In this document: positions 1-10,417 of the stretch, piece by piece | How positions within the stretch are numbered: position 1 is the first letter of the stretch | Layout: every line of letters begins with the position of its first letter | NCBI GenBank assembly: GCA_050084985.1 | Contig: JBITNC010000002.1 | Location: 31,000,001-31,064,000 of the forward strand | DNA: 64,000 nucleotides | Origin: Nageia nagi | Lineage: Eukaryota; Pinophyta | Reading direction: 5' to 3' | Translations under genes and position numbers: made by a program | Notes under the pieces: generated by a model | Database searches by the model: none | Seen by the model: only the letters and a program-made list of their open reading frames with translations | What the model was told of the DNA's origin: nothing

Positions 1-568
1 AAAATATTTTTTTTAATAATTATTGAAAACAGAGATATTGAAAGGATCTTGAACCTTGTACAATGTAAGATACGAAGTATTGTTTCAAAAAACTAAGTAC
101 CGCTTAATACAAAATTCCTCCTTTCAAAGGTGGTTCTACCAGGAGTCCTCCTGGAAAAAACATGGGACTCAAGACCCCAAAGGACCCTTCCCCACAGAAG
201 AGCTAAGAAGAGATACCCCTTCCAATGCATGCCTTCCTCCACTTGAAATAGGGCAGGGGACTGCAAAAACACAATTCCCACCCAACAGGACCACATTCCC
301 ACCAGAGGACATCAGTTCATATTAACACGGGCCAAAGTATTCCAATTGATCATCCTTCATGAAACAGGGCACAAGATTCTATACAATGAATCTCGTCCAT
401 AGACAGATGGATTGCTTGAGAGAACTAGTTCAATCGTCCCTTCATCCCTCTACGGCAAAATATTTGGGGTTTCATTCTTCCCCTTCTCCTTCTCGTCCGT
501 TGCTCCGAACAAGTATCCAGCAGCCTAAAGGTCAAAACCTTCTTCAATTTTTATGCTTACTTCACCCT
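1..568. other. No gene recognised
   Basis: The stretch is moderately GC-rich for this window and has short open frames on both strands, but I recognise no domain, splice pattern or repeat boundary. It may be the downstream end of the decayed minus-strand ORF chain that starts near 1660. Confidence 0.4.
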
Positions 569-569
569 T

Positions 570-1660
570 CAACTTCTGAGAGAAGAGAAAACCCCATAAC
601 AAGCCTCATATAAAGGGCATCCCCAACTCAACACGATAGAAAACACTAGTGGAGCACAAATGGAAGCCCCAAAAGGAAAATCCAAAGGTGCAGACAAAAA
701 CACAGAAAGAAACAACCCAGAGAGGGCAGCAAACACCAACAAACCAAACCCATGAGAAGTCCAAAAAGACCAACCAGGAGGAGGGAACCCTATACATGTT
801 GGTTCATGGCCCATCTGGAGCAGAACACTATGTCAAAAAAATGATTGGCCAGGAACCCGAATCTCCACCAACATTTATAGGCAAAGCACTTCTGCCTTCG
901 AAAAAGGACCCCTCCTTTGAAACCCCAAGTATATCCTGAGAGTTAAAGTCCATCTTCTCAACCGACAAGGGAGAACAACTAGCCGTTGCATTTCATGAAT
1001 AACTTCCATATGAATAATTACCACCAACTCCATAAGCGGTTTAATGCAAAAAAGACCTTCAACCTCAGAAGGAGAAAAATACGATCCCAAGGATAAATCC
1101 AAAGGACTTCTTGGAACCAGCAGTGGTGCAACACAAAAGAGGGCTTTAGTCTTTGTAGGAGAAAAATGCGATTCAAAAAAGTCAAATGAATTTTCTCCTC
1201 TTGCATGATGTATTCTTTGTTGCACATGAACCATCCAACCCAACTCCATTTTGACCAGACAGGTCTAGGTCGTTGTTGTCTGAACACTCCTCCCCACCAT
1301 AACCAACAGCTGCATTCCCATGAATAACTTCCACAAGAACATCAACCACCAACTCTATGGAGGGGAGATCATGAAAAAATATAGGGATATCCACCACAAG
1401 AGAAACCCCATCTTCTTATGAATAACTTCCACAAGAACATCAACCACCAACTCTATCGAGAAAAGATCATGGGAAAATATAGGGATATCCACCACAAAAG
1501 AAAGCCAATCTTCTTCAGAACCTGCAAAACCTCCACTACTGAAGCCATCTCTTCCACCATCCCCAAAATCATTCCGACCACTCCTGACCTTAGGTTTGCC
1601 TACGCCTCTGAAAACCCTACAAGATCACATCACAACCCTTGAATCTGCCATCCCATATAA
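570..1660 (-). pseudogene. Unidentified decayed minus-strand ORF chain with internal repeats
   Basis: Several overlapping minus-strand frames (roughly 1660 down to 570) read as one broken protein. From the upstream end there is a Gly/Arg-rich segment (GKPKVRSGRNDFGDGGRDG), then a hydrophobic/acidic motif ending in ELVVDVLVEVIH. This motif occurs two or three times because of a 98-bp tandem duplication and a weaker copy near 1020. Next come two related segments of the type YFSP..EVEGLFC..PL (near 1150 and 1070). The 98-bp period is not a multiple of three, so the duplication shifts the frame. No family is recognised. It could be the gag/ORF1 part of a retroelement or a lineage-specific gene; the repetitive neighbourhood favours a transposon origin, but that is inference. 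Confidence 0.3.
1320..1515. repeat. 98-bp tandem duplication
   Basis: Two head-to-tail copies (1320-1417 and 1418-1515) each start ATGAATAACTTCCACAAG and share the motif TATAGGGATATCCACCAC. A weaker match to the first 15 bases lies at about 994. The copies differ at roughly ten positions, so the duplication is not recent. Confidence 0.75.
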
Positions 1661-2043
1661 ACAATGATGTTGATGATGATAGATATAGACTAATCATAAC
1701 ACAAGATGATAATGAAATTGCAAAAGAATATAATCTTTTGCATATTGAAAACAATTAATTTTATTCCCTGGTATGAGTGGCTATATACAGAATTGTGGAG
1801 TCTTGAAGACAGAACCCCTCATTGAATCATTACCCAGGTGGTCCAAAATCAGATTTTATCATCAGATCAACTTAAGGATGAAAACCCTTAATGTGTAGAT
1901 CAAAACAGCAAATTATCATTATTATTGTGGGTGTGTGGAGCAGATTTGTAGCACCATTCTAGTCATTGAAAGCATTTTTGGATTTGATATATTTATTACA
2001 GATTTCATTTTCTTAATTGTGTGGGTCTCCTTGCATGTAAGTT
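1661..2043. other. No gene recognised
   Basis: AT-rich spacer between the minus-strand ORF chain and the hAT-like element. I see no coding potential or repeat structure in it. Confidence 0.4.
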
Positions 2044-2051
2044 TTCCTAAA

Positions 2052-2905
2052 CTAAGTTATCGGGTTCGCCTATGCAAGCCCCAGGTTCAGGTTCAGTTCG
2101 CCCTGGGTTCGGGTTTGGTTAGCCTATGGTTTCAATCAGGGTTCGAAAAAATCCTCCCCAGTTTGCCCTAGGAGAACCCGAAGAAAACCCAAAGAGGAAA
2201 GGGAGATATTTTGCACTTTTTAAATGTTTTTTTTATTTGACTTTGAACAATTCCACCTTGTAAACCCTAAAAGTTACCTCTAAAGCACATGAAACCTTTA
2301 AACTATTTCATTCTTGTTCATTTCTCTTGCAAACAACAACTTTTATTCCAAAAGGCTGAGCATTGGTTTTTTTTTTGTTGGATCAACAAAAGAAGTTGAA
2401 AAGTCATCCTTGAAGCTTCTACAAGGATTATATTGCCATTCCTACTCATTTCCAAGTGTTCATTGCCTGCCAAGAAGATCATCAAATATTTCTACTCATT
2501 TGCAATGGTTGTGGTTCATCTAATATTCCTACATCATCTTATGTCAATGATGATGATAACATTGCTGATTTAGAAAATCCACTTGATGGTTAAACTAGTT
2601 GTTGAACTTGATATTTTAATATTGAACTTTAAGTTTGAAAGATGAATATTTAATATTTATCATGCATGTATGATGTTTTATATGACATTCAAGTTTATGG
2701 TTCTTTTGTTGTTTATATGATGCTATGTGATATGCTCTAATCTTAATTTCATGCTTCCAGGCTGCACATATATAAAAACTTAAAATATTTTAATATTTTT
2801 TATATGGACAAACCCAAACCCCAAAAAAAAAATTTAGACAAACCTGCATACCAGATTCCCGAACCCAAACCCAAACCCGAACCAGAACCGAAACCGGTAA
2901 CTTAA
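2052..2905. mobile_element. Non-autonomous hAT-like element with TIRs and 8-bp TSD
   Basis: The left end reads CTAAGTTATCGG and the right end, read on the other strand, TTAAGTTACCGG, giving an imperfect terminal inverted repeat of about 12 bp. It is flanked by TTCCTAAA (2044-2051) and TTCTTAAA (2906-2913), which match at 7 of 8 positions. An 8-bp target duplication is the hallmark of the hAT superfamily. Subterminal GGTTCGGGTTTGG-type motifs lie inside both ends in opposite orientation (about 2069-2135 and 2857-2897), as hAT transposase-binding sites often do. Near 2535-2592 a plus-strand segment reads SSYVNDDDNIADLENPLDG followed by a stop, which resembles the acidic C-terminal tail of plant hAT transposases. 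No catalytic core is left, so it would depend on a transposase in trans. Confidence 0.6.
2857..2897. repeat. CCCAAA/CCCGAA hexamer-like tract
   Basis: A short purine/pyrimidine-asymmetric tract of CCGAACCCAAACCC-type units next to the right end of the hAT-like element. The opposite-strand version sits inside the left end near 2069-2120. Confidence 0.6.
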
Positions 2906-2999
2906 TTCTTAAATAATGCAAAATACCAAAAATATTTATTTGATAGAAAAGTTTGTTGTATTTCATAGTCTTTTGTTTGGGTCTTTACACAAACTCTCA

Positions 3000-4920
3000 T
3001 CAGCTTCCTCGTTTCCTGTATAGGATGTTTGGTATTTTTTAAATCGGTTGATGACTCCTCAATGATAAGGAATCCAGTATGCCTTGATGATAAATTGAGG
3101 ATGTTAGGAGATGGGGCCAAAAATATTTTACAAATATCATTGACAATGCAACTTCATATGCGTCAACAGGAAAGATAATTGAGGAGAGGCATCTTACTAT
3201 TTTTTAGATTCCATGTGTTGCCCGTTGTCTCAAGCTCATGATTGAAGACATTAGGAAACTTAATTGGGCGAAGCAAGTGGTGGAGAAAGGCAAAAATATA
3301 ACAAAATATATCTACCACCATACATGGGTTCTCAACTTGATGAGAAAATTTAGTAAAAAGGAGCTTGCTTAACTTGGGGTGCTCATTTTGCTACAAACTT
3401 CATTACATTGCAGAGTTTATACAAGTCAAGAGCTTCACTGCAGAGAATGTTTGTCAATAAGAAGTGAATATACTCCAAATATGTACATTTCCCTAAGGAA
3501 AAAAATGTGGTCCAATGGGCATTTGATCATGCCTTTTTGAAGGCAACAAATAAGATTATTCAAATAATTAGTTTAACTTTTGACTTTTATTTTGAAAAAT
3601 TAGAGTTTCATCCTATAGTTGTCAATTCTCTTATTTAATTCCTCATTGAAAATTTTTGAGCCCTTAATGAAAATGCTTCATGCAATTGACAAAAGAGTTT
3701 ATCATGAAGCATGTATGGGCAATTTTTATGTGGCATAGGATATAGCAAATTATTCTACCACTATATGTAAATAAAGTATCGTCTCCTGTGAAACATTATT
3801 CACAAAAGGTGGTTGAATCAGCTAGAAAGGCCTTTGCATGCAGCAAGGTACTGCTTGAACACTAAGTATTTTTATGATGAAATTTTTGTTGTAGATGACA
3901 AGGTCCTAATCAGCTTGCATAGGAATATTGACTAGTGTTTCAAAAAACATGTACAGTAAAAAAACAACTCTGTGCCAAATTTTAAACAACAGTAAAAAGT
4001 TAGGAAAAGATGTAGTATATTAAAAAAATTAGAAAAAAAAAATTGCAATTGTTTTATATGTTTTCATAAAATATGCTTATCTAATTGCCATAAAACATTC
4101 CCATACGAGCCGTATCATCTAACAACACATTCATAACATAAATTTAAAGAAAATGACAGTGCATCAGAATTCATATTCATAAATCATGAAACCAAGAAAA
4201 AACATTAAAAAATGGAAAAAAAAAAGAAAAAAATGGCAAACTGGAAAAAAAAAATGCTTTTTTTTAAACAGCATTTTTTGAAACATTGACATTGACCATA
4301 TTTTGCCTACGGATGAATTGAGAGATCAAGCAATAAATGAATGGCATATTTATCAGTTTGAAAAGGAATATCAATTATCAAGCCCTACTTGTTTTCGAAA
4401 AAGGAGAACACAACAACCAAGTCAATACTTGTATTTGTTAATTGTTATGAATCTGTTAGCCAATTTTCTTCATGCGCATTAAATTAATAATTTAATTCAT
4501 TTTTCTTCTTAGAGTTATGGTGGGAGGATTGGGGCTGCAAGTTCAAGGTTCTTTCAAAGGTTGCAACACAAGTTTTGGGGCAGCCATGTAGTGCTTCAAA
4601 ATGTGAGTGGTTGAAGCATCTTTAAGCACATCCATATATAGGGTCACTCAAAAGCGCTTGAATGACTTGGTTTTCATGCACTACAACCAACACCTTCAAG
4701 ACAAACAAATTCAAAGATCCAAGTACAAGGTCATGGATTTGGATGCCATTGATATGCAATTGAAATGGATTTTAAATCAACAACTAGACTTGTATAAGCC
4801 CTTGTTTTTCCTAGGTGACTTTGAGCCTTTGACAATATGGACCACAAGGCCATAGAAATGGTTAAAGAAGAGGCACATTCAACAGACAAAGAAGCACAAG
4901 GATCCTCATAAGCCACAATC
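3000..4920 (+). pseudogene. Decayed hAT transposase (DUF659 and hAT dimerisation regions)
   Basis: The plus strand, read through several frameshifts and stops, carries segments of a plant hAT transposase. A DUF659/RNase H-like part near 3100-3560 includes CLKLMIEDI-, YIYHHTWVLNLMRKF- and ATNFITLQSLYKSRASLQRM-type blocks. Near 4300-4420 there is an INEWHIYQFEKE-like block. The C-terminal dimerisation region at about 4515-4800 has WWEDWGCKFKVLSKVA, GQPCSASKCEW and KRLNDLVFMHYNQHL, matching the conserved WW..G, C.AS.CER and hKR.RL..L..VhYN blocks of the family. An AT-rich interruption around 4440-4510 looks like an intron. The frame is broken many times, so no protein can be made. The autonomous hAT family represented here could have mobilised the non-autonomous element at 2052-2905, but the two may be unrelated. 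Confidence 0.8.
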
Positions 4921-5328
4921 AATCAACCAATGCCACCAGCCTAGCCAACGCAAAAGAAGCTTTCTATGTTGGAACAAAGACACAATATCTATGACAAACT
5001 GATTGATCCTCTAATGTATTTTGAGGCTCAATTATATATTTTGTGATTTAATTTTCCTTACTAGTAAAAACATTGCATTTGTAGTTTCTAATATGTTGTT
5101 TCCTGATTAATTTGACGACTGATATTAAAAAATATTATCCAATATCTTTTTCTTCAACTTTTTATTTAACAAAGTTTCAGTTTTTGCCGAATCAAAAGCT
5201 AAACAAATTTTTGCCAAGTCCTAGTCTAATAATTATACCCCAAGATACATAATGTAACTTACCTCATAGTCATAGCAATGTTATTCCTCAGAAAACAAAT
5301 TAATGTGATCTAACTTATATCAATATTC

Positions 5329-5510
5329 AAGGATCCAACTACAAACAAGGTCATGGATTTGGATTCCATTAATCTGCATTCTGAATGGATTTTGAATCAA
5401 CAAGAAGAGAAGTAGAAGTGGAGCAAGAGGTCGAAGCCATGGTAAAAGAAGAGTCACATGCAACAGATGGAGAAGCACAAGGATCCTCATAACTCACAAT
5501 TAATGTAATT
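5329..5510 (+). repeat. Second partial copy of the hAT 3' tail
   Basis: This segment repeats 4705-4920, the end of the hAT transposase, in the same orientation. Shared blocks are AAGGTCATGGATTTGGAT, GAATGGATTTT..ATCAACAA and AGAAGCACAAGGATCCTCAT. It has its own deletions, and no other transposase part accompanies it. Confidence 0.75.
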
Positions 5511-6440
5511 TAACTATATCAAAATTGGGATTTGGCTCTTATATGGAAAGTCCAAGATTCGAATTACAATTGTTGTTCCAATGTGCCGTAGTTTGATTAC
5601 GGTTTACCAAGTGGATAGTAGAATCTATAAAAATTTACCTTATTGATGACCGTGAGAGATTCCTAGAACAGTTTACCTCATAATTTAACAAAAAAAAATT
5701 GAAAATCTGAAAATACAATACATGTACAAATCTGTACAAATCTGCAATATAGGCCAATGATCTTTAGTAAACTGCATTATTCATCAAAATTTATACTTTA
5801 GTACATACCCAAATATTCAAAAAGAACATGAAGTAATTTGTGGTCAAATGCTGAATAAATAGTGCTCTAAGAGCAGGCTCGAGGTCAAATCCCAAAAAAA
5901 CAGCCTAATAAAATATCACATCCAACTCTGAGTGTGATGTCTGTGGGGATTTTCAAGGAAAATATACCCCTCAACCCGACCAAGGTATCATAGTGATAAC
6001 AATAAGTAATACTAATATTTGATGCTCATGTAAAGCTAACAAGGTCGCCAATATCTCATAAATTTTTTAATATATAATTTTCCTAGGTGATCAAAATTTG
6101 ACCAGGAATGGAAAGATTAAAAAACATGCATAAGATCTGCTTAGTTTCCCTAGATTGAAACTTGAAAATTCGAAAAAAGACAGGAAAACACAAACGAAAC
6201 GTGCGTTGGACCCAGTAATAGGTTGCTCCAATTAACAAAAAAAATTGTTTCCGAATGATAGATCTTGGGCAGTGCTCTAAACATCCTAAGTTTTCTAATC
6301 TCGTTTTAACCGCCAGACTTCCGGAAGATTGAAATTCCATTGAACTTAATTTCACGCCGTGGTTAGGCGATATTATATTTAATGATCTCCTTTACTCAAA
6401 AAATTGCCTATCAAAAACATCCAAGAAACACATGTCGGTC
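5511..6440. other. No gene recognised
   Basis: AT-rich stretch downstream of the RER1 exon. I specifically looked on the minus strand for the second RER1 exon (TM3-TM4 and the basic C-terminal tail) and did not find it. A 90-codon minus-strand frame at 6083-6355 has no recognisable motif. Confidence 0.4.
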
Positions 6441-6598
6441 AGCTAGTTTGTTTAAATCATAAGTATTTTGAATTTTGAGGTAAATTCCCCACGCTTTTAT
6501 TTGATTTCTCAAGAAGATCAAATGACCACGAGAAAATCGACTGCAAAACCGCAGAATATAAATGAAAAAACCAAAAGAAAATCGAATTAATAGCTAAC

Positions 6599-6942
6599 CA
6601 GAATTTAAATTCAGGCAGGCGGCGAATAAACGGCTTGAACTCGTCGGAGCCCTTGGTAGGAAGCGAGGGGCCTTCCATTTCCGGATCCACTTGCGGCGAC
6701 AGAAACCCTATCAATAAATTCAGTATATAAATCCCTAGGCCGTACGAGATAATATAGAACCCATGCAGCATGTAAACCCTCAGGACATAAATTGCCGCCA
6801 TTAAAGCAAACCCTAGCCATCTCGCCGCATAGTGAGGCGTTGATTTGTCCAGATAGTACTGAAACCTCATAGACACGCTGCTCGTCCACCTTGCTATGGC
6901 CGACGAAGGACTTTCTCCGCCGTCACTGAGACTGCCTTCCAT
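6599..6942 (-). CDS. RER1: RER1 protein, first coding exon (ER retention/retrieval receptor)
   Basis: RER1 is a four-membrane-span Golgi protein that returns ER membrane proteins via COPI vesicles. This exon encodes about 114 residues. A short acidic N-terminus starts [12 protein letters not shown], followed by the family block [14 protein letters not shown]. Two hydrophobic spans follow ([16 protein letters not shown] and [20 protein letters not shown]), then the very conserved loop [29 protein letters not shown] and EFKFW. The frame stays open past FKFW but loses all similarity, and a GT donor (GTTAGC on the minus strand) lies inside the Trp codon, so I end the exon at 6599. I chose the ATG at 6942 because the family N-terminus begins there; 19 upstream codons look like leader. 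The second half of the protein was not found down to position 1, so the next exon lies beyond the window behind a long intron, or this is an orphan fragment. Confidence 0.85.
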
Positions 6943-7300
6943 GTGACCGGGGGCCTTACTGCATATAGATGTATGCTTATGTTTATGTATATACCGCAAC
7001 TAGGTTTTTGACTGATGAATTGTTGCTGTATATATGCCACAACTAGGGTTTTGATTGATGAATTATTTCTGTGTATATACTTCCGCTTGATGATTCCGGC
7101 GGCGGAAGACAATGCTTACGGCATGGGAATGAAGTTGCAGCGACGCCGGAAACGTGTGGGAAAAGGTTATAAATGGCGTGGGGTCAATTGTGGTTTCAGG
7201 AGGAGAGTAAAACCGGTTACGCCACATTCAAAACCGGGTTGATTACGAGGTGGTTTTGGCGAGCAGTTTCAGAAAACCGGTCTTCCTTGCAGGTGAGTGA
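6943..7300 (-). promoter_or_regulatory. RER1 leader/promoter region, GC-richer, with duplicated motif
   Basis: The region upstream of the RER1 start is less AT-rich than its surroundings. It contains two imperfect tandem copies (6987-7027 and 7028-7072) that on the plus strand start GTATAT and include AACTAGG(G)TTTTGA.TGATGAATT. On the minus strand the second copy includes AAACCCTAG, close to the plant telo-box seen in leaders of housekeeping genes. Further upstream, the motif AAAACCGG occurs three times between 7209 and 7283. No transcription start can be fixed by eye. Confidence 0.4.
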
Positions 7301-7760
7301 AGAAAACTGAAGGGGATGGGTAGGTGGGTCGAGATGTTTTTTTATAAATGCTCCTTAGTATAAATTATTTTAAGAAAACCCTTCAACTTCCAATATTGAG
7401 GAGGGTGACAAAAGATCTTATAACTATTGGATTAAAATTTAAGAGTTGTTCATTTAAAATATTTGTGTTTTTACTTTGTTATTATTAAAAAGTCATGTTC
7501 AATTGAATATTAAAGAGAAATTGAAGAGTTCTTCATAAATCTCACTTAAGTTTAATTTATATTATTTTGTTCATGTTATTTTTATAAGTTTATTTTAATT
7601 GATTTTCTCAAATTTATCTAAGGGATGTAATTAGTTGTTTAAGTTGTTTATTGGTTATTGTGCATCTCTTTTATATTGATGCTTTTTATTTCTAAGTTTT
7701 TACTACTCTATTCAAATAAAAATGAAGAATAAAATAAATAGTTTTTTGATCTTCATATAA
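7301..7760. other. No gene recognised
   Basis: AT-rich spacer between the RER1 upstream region and the LINE relic. The expected LINE endonuclease domain is not present here, so the LINE is 5'-truncated. Confidence 0.4.
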
Positions 7761-7770
7761 GATGTAAGGA

Positions 7771-9380
7771 ATGACCTTGAAAAAACAAGCTACCATGGAA
7801 GAAATAAGGAAAATTGTCTTTAGTATAAATAAAGATAAAGTCCTAAGGCCAGATGGTTTTCCTATTAACTTCTTTCAGCATTATTGGGATATTGTGGGAA
7901 AGGAGGTGAGTGATGTAGTGCTAGAATTCTTCAGTAAAGGTAAACTTCTTAAATCTTGGAACACTACTCTCCTTACATTACTTTCTAAAATCACAGGGAT
8001 AAATGAATTTAAAAACTTTAGACCTATTAGGCTCTACAATTGCATCTACAAAATCATCACTAATCTTTTAACACATACTATAAAATCATCTACACCTTAT
8101 AATCTCTCAAGAACAAGATGGCTTGTGTATGGTAGACAAATAACTGATGTTATTATCATAATCTATGAAATATTACACTCTTTAAATTCAAGGTAGAGTT
8201 TGATATGTTATTAAAATTAGACATCCAAAAAGCATATGACGTAGTAAATTGGGTTTTTTTAAATAAAGTGTTAATGAAATTCAGCTTTGGAGATAAATGG
8301 AGGGGATGGATAAAACTATCGATAACCATACCAAATTTCTTAGTTCTTTTTAATGGTGAAGCGACAAGTTTCTTAACGCACAAAGAGGTAAGATAAGGTG
8401 ATCCAATTTATCCTTTCCTCTTCATAGTAGAAGCCTTAAGGAGATCTATCCAAAAACAAAGATAATTACAACAGATTAGAGAAATGAAATCAACAAACAA
8501 TTATGTTCTAATTACTCACCACCAATTTATGGACGACATAATTCTTATTGGTAAAGTATATATTTGAGAGGCAAAAAAAATTATTGAATTACTACAACTC
8601 TATGAGAAAGCTCTCACCAAAAGATCAACTTTCAAAAGATAAAAATATTCTTTTTTAATAATCCCATACACAAACAACAAAAGATAGAAGAAATCTTTAA
8701 TTGCCAAGTCAGCGAGCTCCCACTAGTCTTCTTAGGCATGCCTCTATTCACTAGTAGAATAAAATAATCTTTTTAGGATGGAATTATTGGGAAGATTAAA
8801 AGAAAAGTCTCAAGGTGGAAAGAAGTTACATTGAATCATGCAGGTAAATTTCAATTCATCAAAACCACCCTTCAAAGTATTCCCAAATATAGCTCATTAG
8901 TCTTCAAAATGCCTACAACCATGTTTGATTCAATCGATAAGATTTATAAAACATTTCTTTAGTTTGATACAATAGGAAAAAGGAAATAGTCGCTAATGAT
9001 ATGGCTCGAAGTGTGTAGACATAAGATAAATTGAATTACAAGACTGCAACAAATGAGTATTCTAAGTAAAGCATTGAGAACCAAATTGGCTTGGAAGTTT
9101 TGTGACAACTCCTTCATTGAATAAGTGAGGACATGCAAAGCAAAATATCTTGAGCATAACAATAGTTTCATCAGAATAATAAGTATTAAAGTGGGGTCAA
9201 CATTCTAGAATGGACTTTTAGTAGTTAAAATAATACTAATTGTGAATTCTTTGTGGAGTATTGAGAATGGGGAAAGGGTTTTCTTATAGAAAGATTATTG
9301 ATTACATAAGAAGCCTCTTATCACTTTCCATGATATGAGGGATGATGCAAATTTGGCTATGAATAACCAAGGTATATGTT
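7771..9380 (+). pseudogene. Decayed LINE (L1-type) reverse transcriptase, 5'-truncated
   Basis: The plus strand reads as a plant L1-type non-LTR reverse transcriptase. The first open block (7771-8196) has the family pattern I...KDKVLRPDGFPINFFQHYW, NTTLLTLLSK, NEFKNFRPIRLYNCIYKII. The next frame (8205-8396) has LKLDIQKAYDVVNW, then GDPIYPFLFIVEAL after a stop. The catalytic DD box is FMDDIILIG at about 8525-8550, where FADD is usual. The thumb/post-RT region with FIKTTLQSIPKY is near 8850, and SLWSIENGERVFL near 9250 matches the C-terminal zone of plant LINEs. The SPGPDGF motif has lost a glycine to arginine. There is no endonuclease domain, no ORF1 and no poly-A tail before the Copia sequence starts at about 9397. 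Confidence 0.85.
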
Positions 9381-9396
9381 GGTAATAAACTTCATT

Positions 9397-9408
9397 TGGT
9401 ATTAGAGC
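9397..9408 (+). other. Degenerate primer binding site (tRNA-iMet type)
   Basis: TGGTATTAGAGC differs by one base from TGGTATCAGAGC, the usual plant LTR-retrotransposon primer binding site complementary to initiator tRNA-Met. It lies about 110 bp before the gag start. Confidence 0.6.
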
Positions 9409-9517
9409 TTGAAGATCAAGGATTGAGTTTTTTATTGGGTTTGAAAATTTGGGGGTGTTGTGCAAAAGTTTGGAAATAATTTTTTGCAAATCCAAGTTAT
9501 GTTGAAGATGTACTATA

Positions 9518-10340
9518 ATGGCAAGAAACTCAAATTCAATACCAATCCCTAAATTTTATGGGACTAATTATGAATATTGGAGCATTAGGATGATTACTCC
9601 ATTGGAAGGAAAAGATTTATGAGACATTGTAGAGGATGGCTACAAAGAACCTGATGATTGGAGTGTTCTGAGTAAAGACACTAAAATAAGGCTACCAAGG
9701 AAGTGTCAAAGTGAAAGAGTTCAAGCTTTAGACCTTAAAGAGATATTTTAAGAATCTCAAGTAGCATGAAAATGAAAGTGTGGGTGATTATTATGTAAGG
9801 GTGAAGGCCATAGTGAACAAAATGGCCATCCATAGTGATGATATGGACATAGCTTTGGTGATTAAGAAAGTCTTGAGGACTTTACTATCAAAATGGGATA
9901 ATGTAGCTCTTGTTATTAAAAAGACCAAAGATCTTTCCACCATGGACTTTTATCAGTTAGTTGGCTATCTTACATCTCATGAAGAGAGGTTTTTGAGAAG
10001 ATCCAACATTGATGCAAGTGAAGACCAAGCATTCTCATCCAAGGAGAATGAAAGCAATAGTGGAAAAGATCAAGGTAGAGGCTAAAATGGAAGAGGAGGA
10101 AGAAGATGCTCTTTTGGAAAAGAAAGAGGGAGAGATCAGATTCCTGATGGTGACCAAGCCAATAGTGCAAGTGCAAGCACAAGTGCAAGAGGAGGATCTA
10201 GTTCCAAAGGTAGATGAAGAGACAAGAAGAATGTGCAATGTTATCATTATAACAAGTATGACCATTATGAGAGGGAGTGTAGGCTCAAACAAGCCTCTCA
10301 AAATAGTATTAGATTAGCCAATTATGGAGAAGAAGAATCC
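9518..10340 (+). pseudogene. Copia gag (UBN2-type) with degenerate zinc knuckle
   Basis: The gag starts MARNSNSIPIPKFYGTNYEY, the typical Copia opening F.G.NY..W. After stops and a frameshift, the frame at 9780-10085 carries the UBN2-like part (GDYYVRVKAIVNKM, LRTLLSKWDNVALVI, FYQLVGYLTSHEER). A Lys/Glu-rich linker follows. The CCHC zinc knuckle is at about 10233-10290: CYHYNKYDHYEREC, in which the second cysteine is replaced by tyrosine, so zinc binding would fail even without the frameshifts. Confidence 0.8.
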
Positions 10341-10417
10341 TATGAAGAAGATTACTTTTTTTTTCTATTTTTCAAGAGAAGAATCATGGAGGCAAAGCAC
10401 TTCTTTCATAAGACAAA

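Noticed and set aside
6083-6355. Minus-strand 90-codon frame as the second RER1 exon
   Set aside because: It lacks the FSVFDVPVFWPILL-type and basic C-terminal motifs expected of RER1.
7015-7242. Plus-strand 75-codon frame upstream of RER1
   Set aside because: It overlaps the duplicated leader of RER1 and has no domain; its basic composition follows from the GC-richer promoter.
10009-10317. Frames overlapping Copia gag on both strands
   Set aside because: Shadow frames of the charged gag linker.
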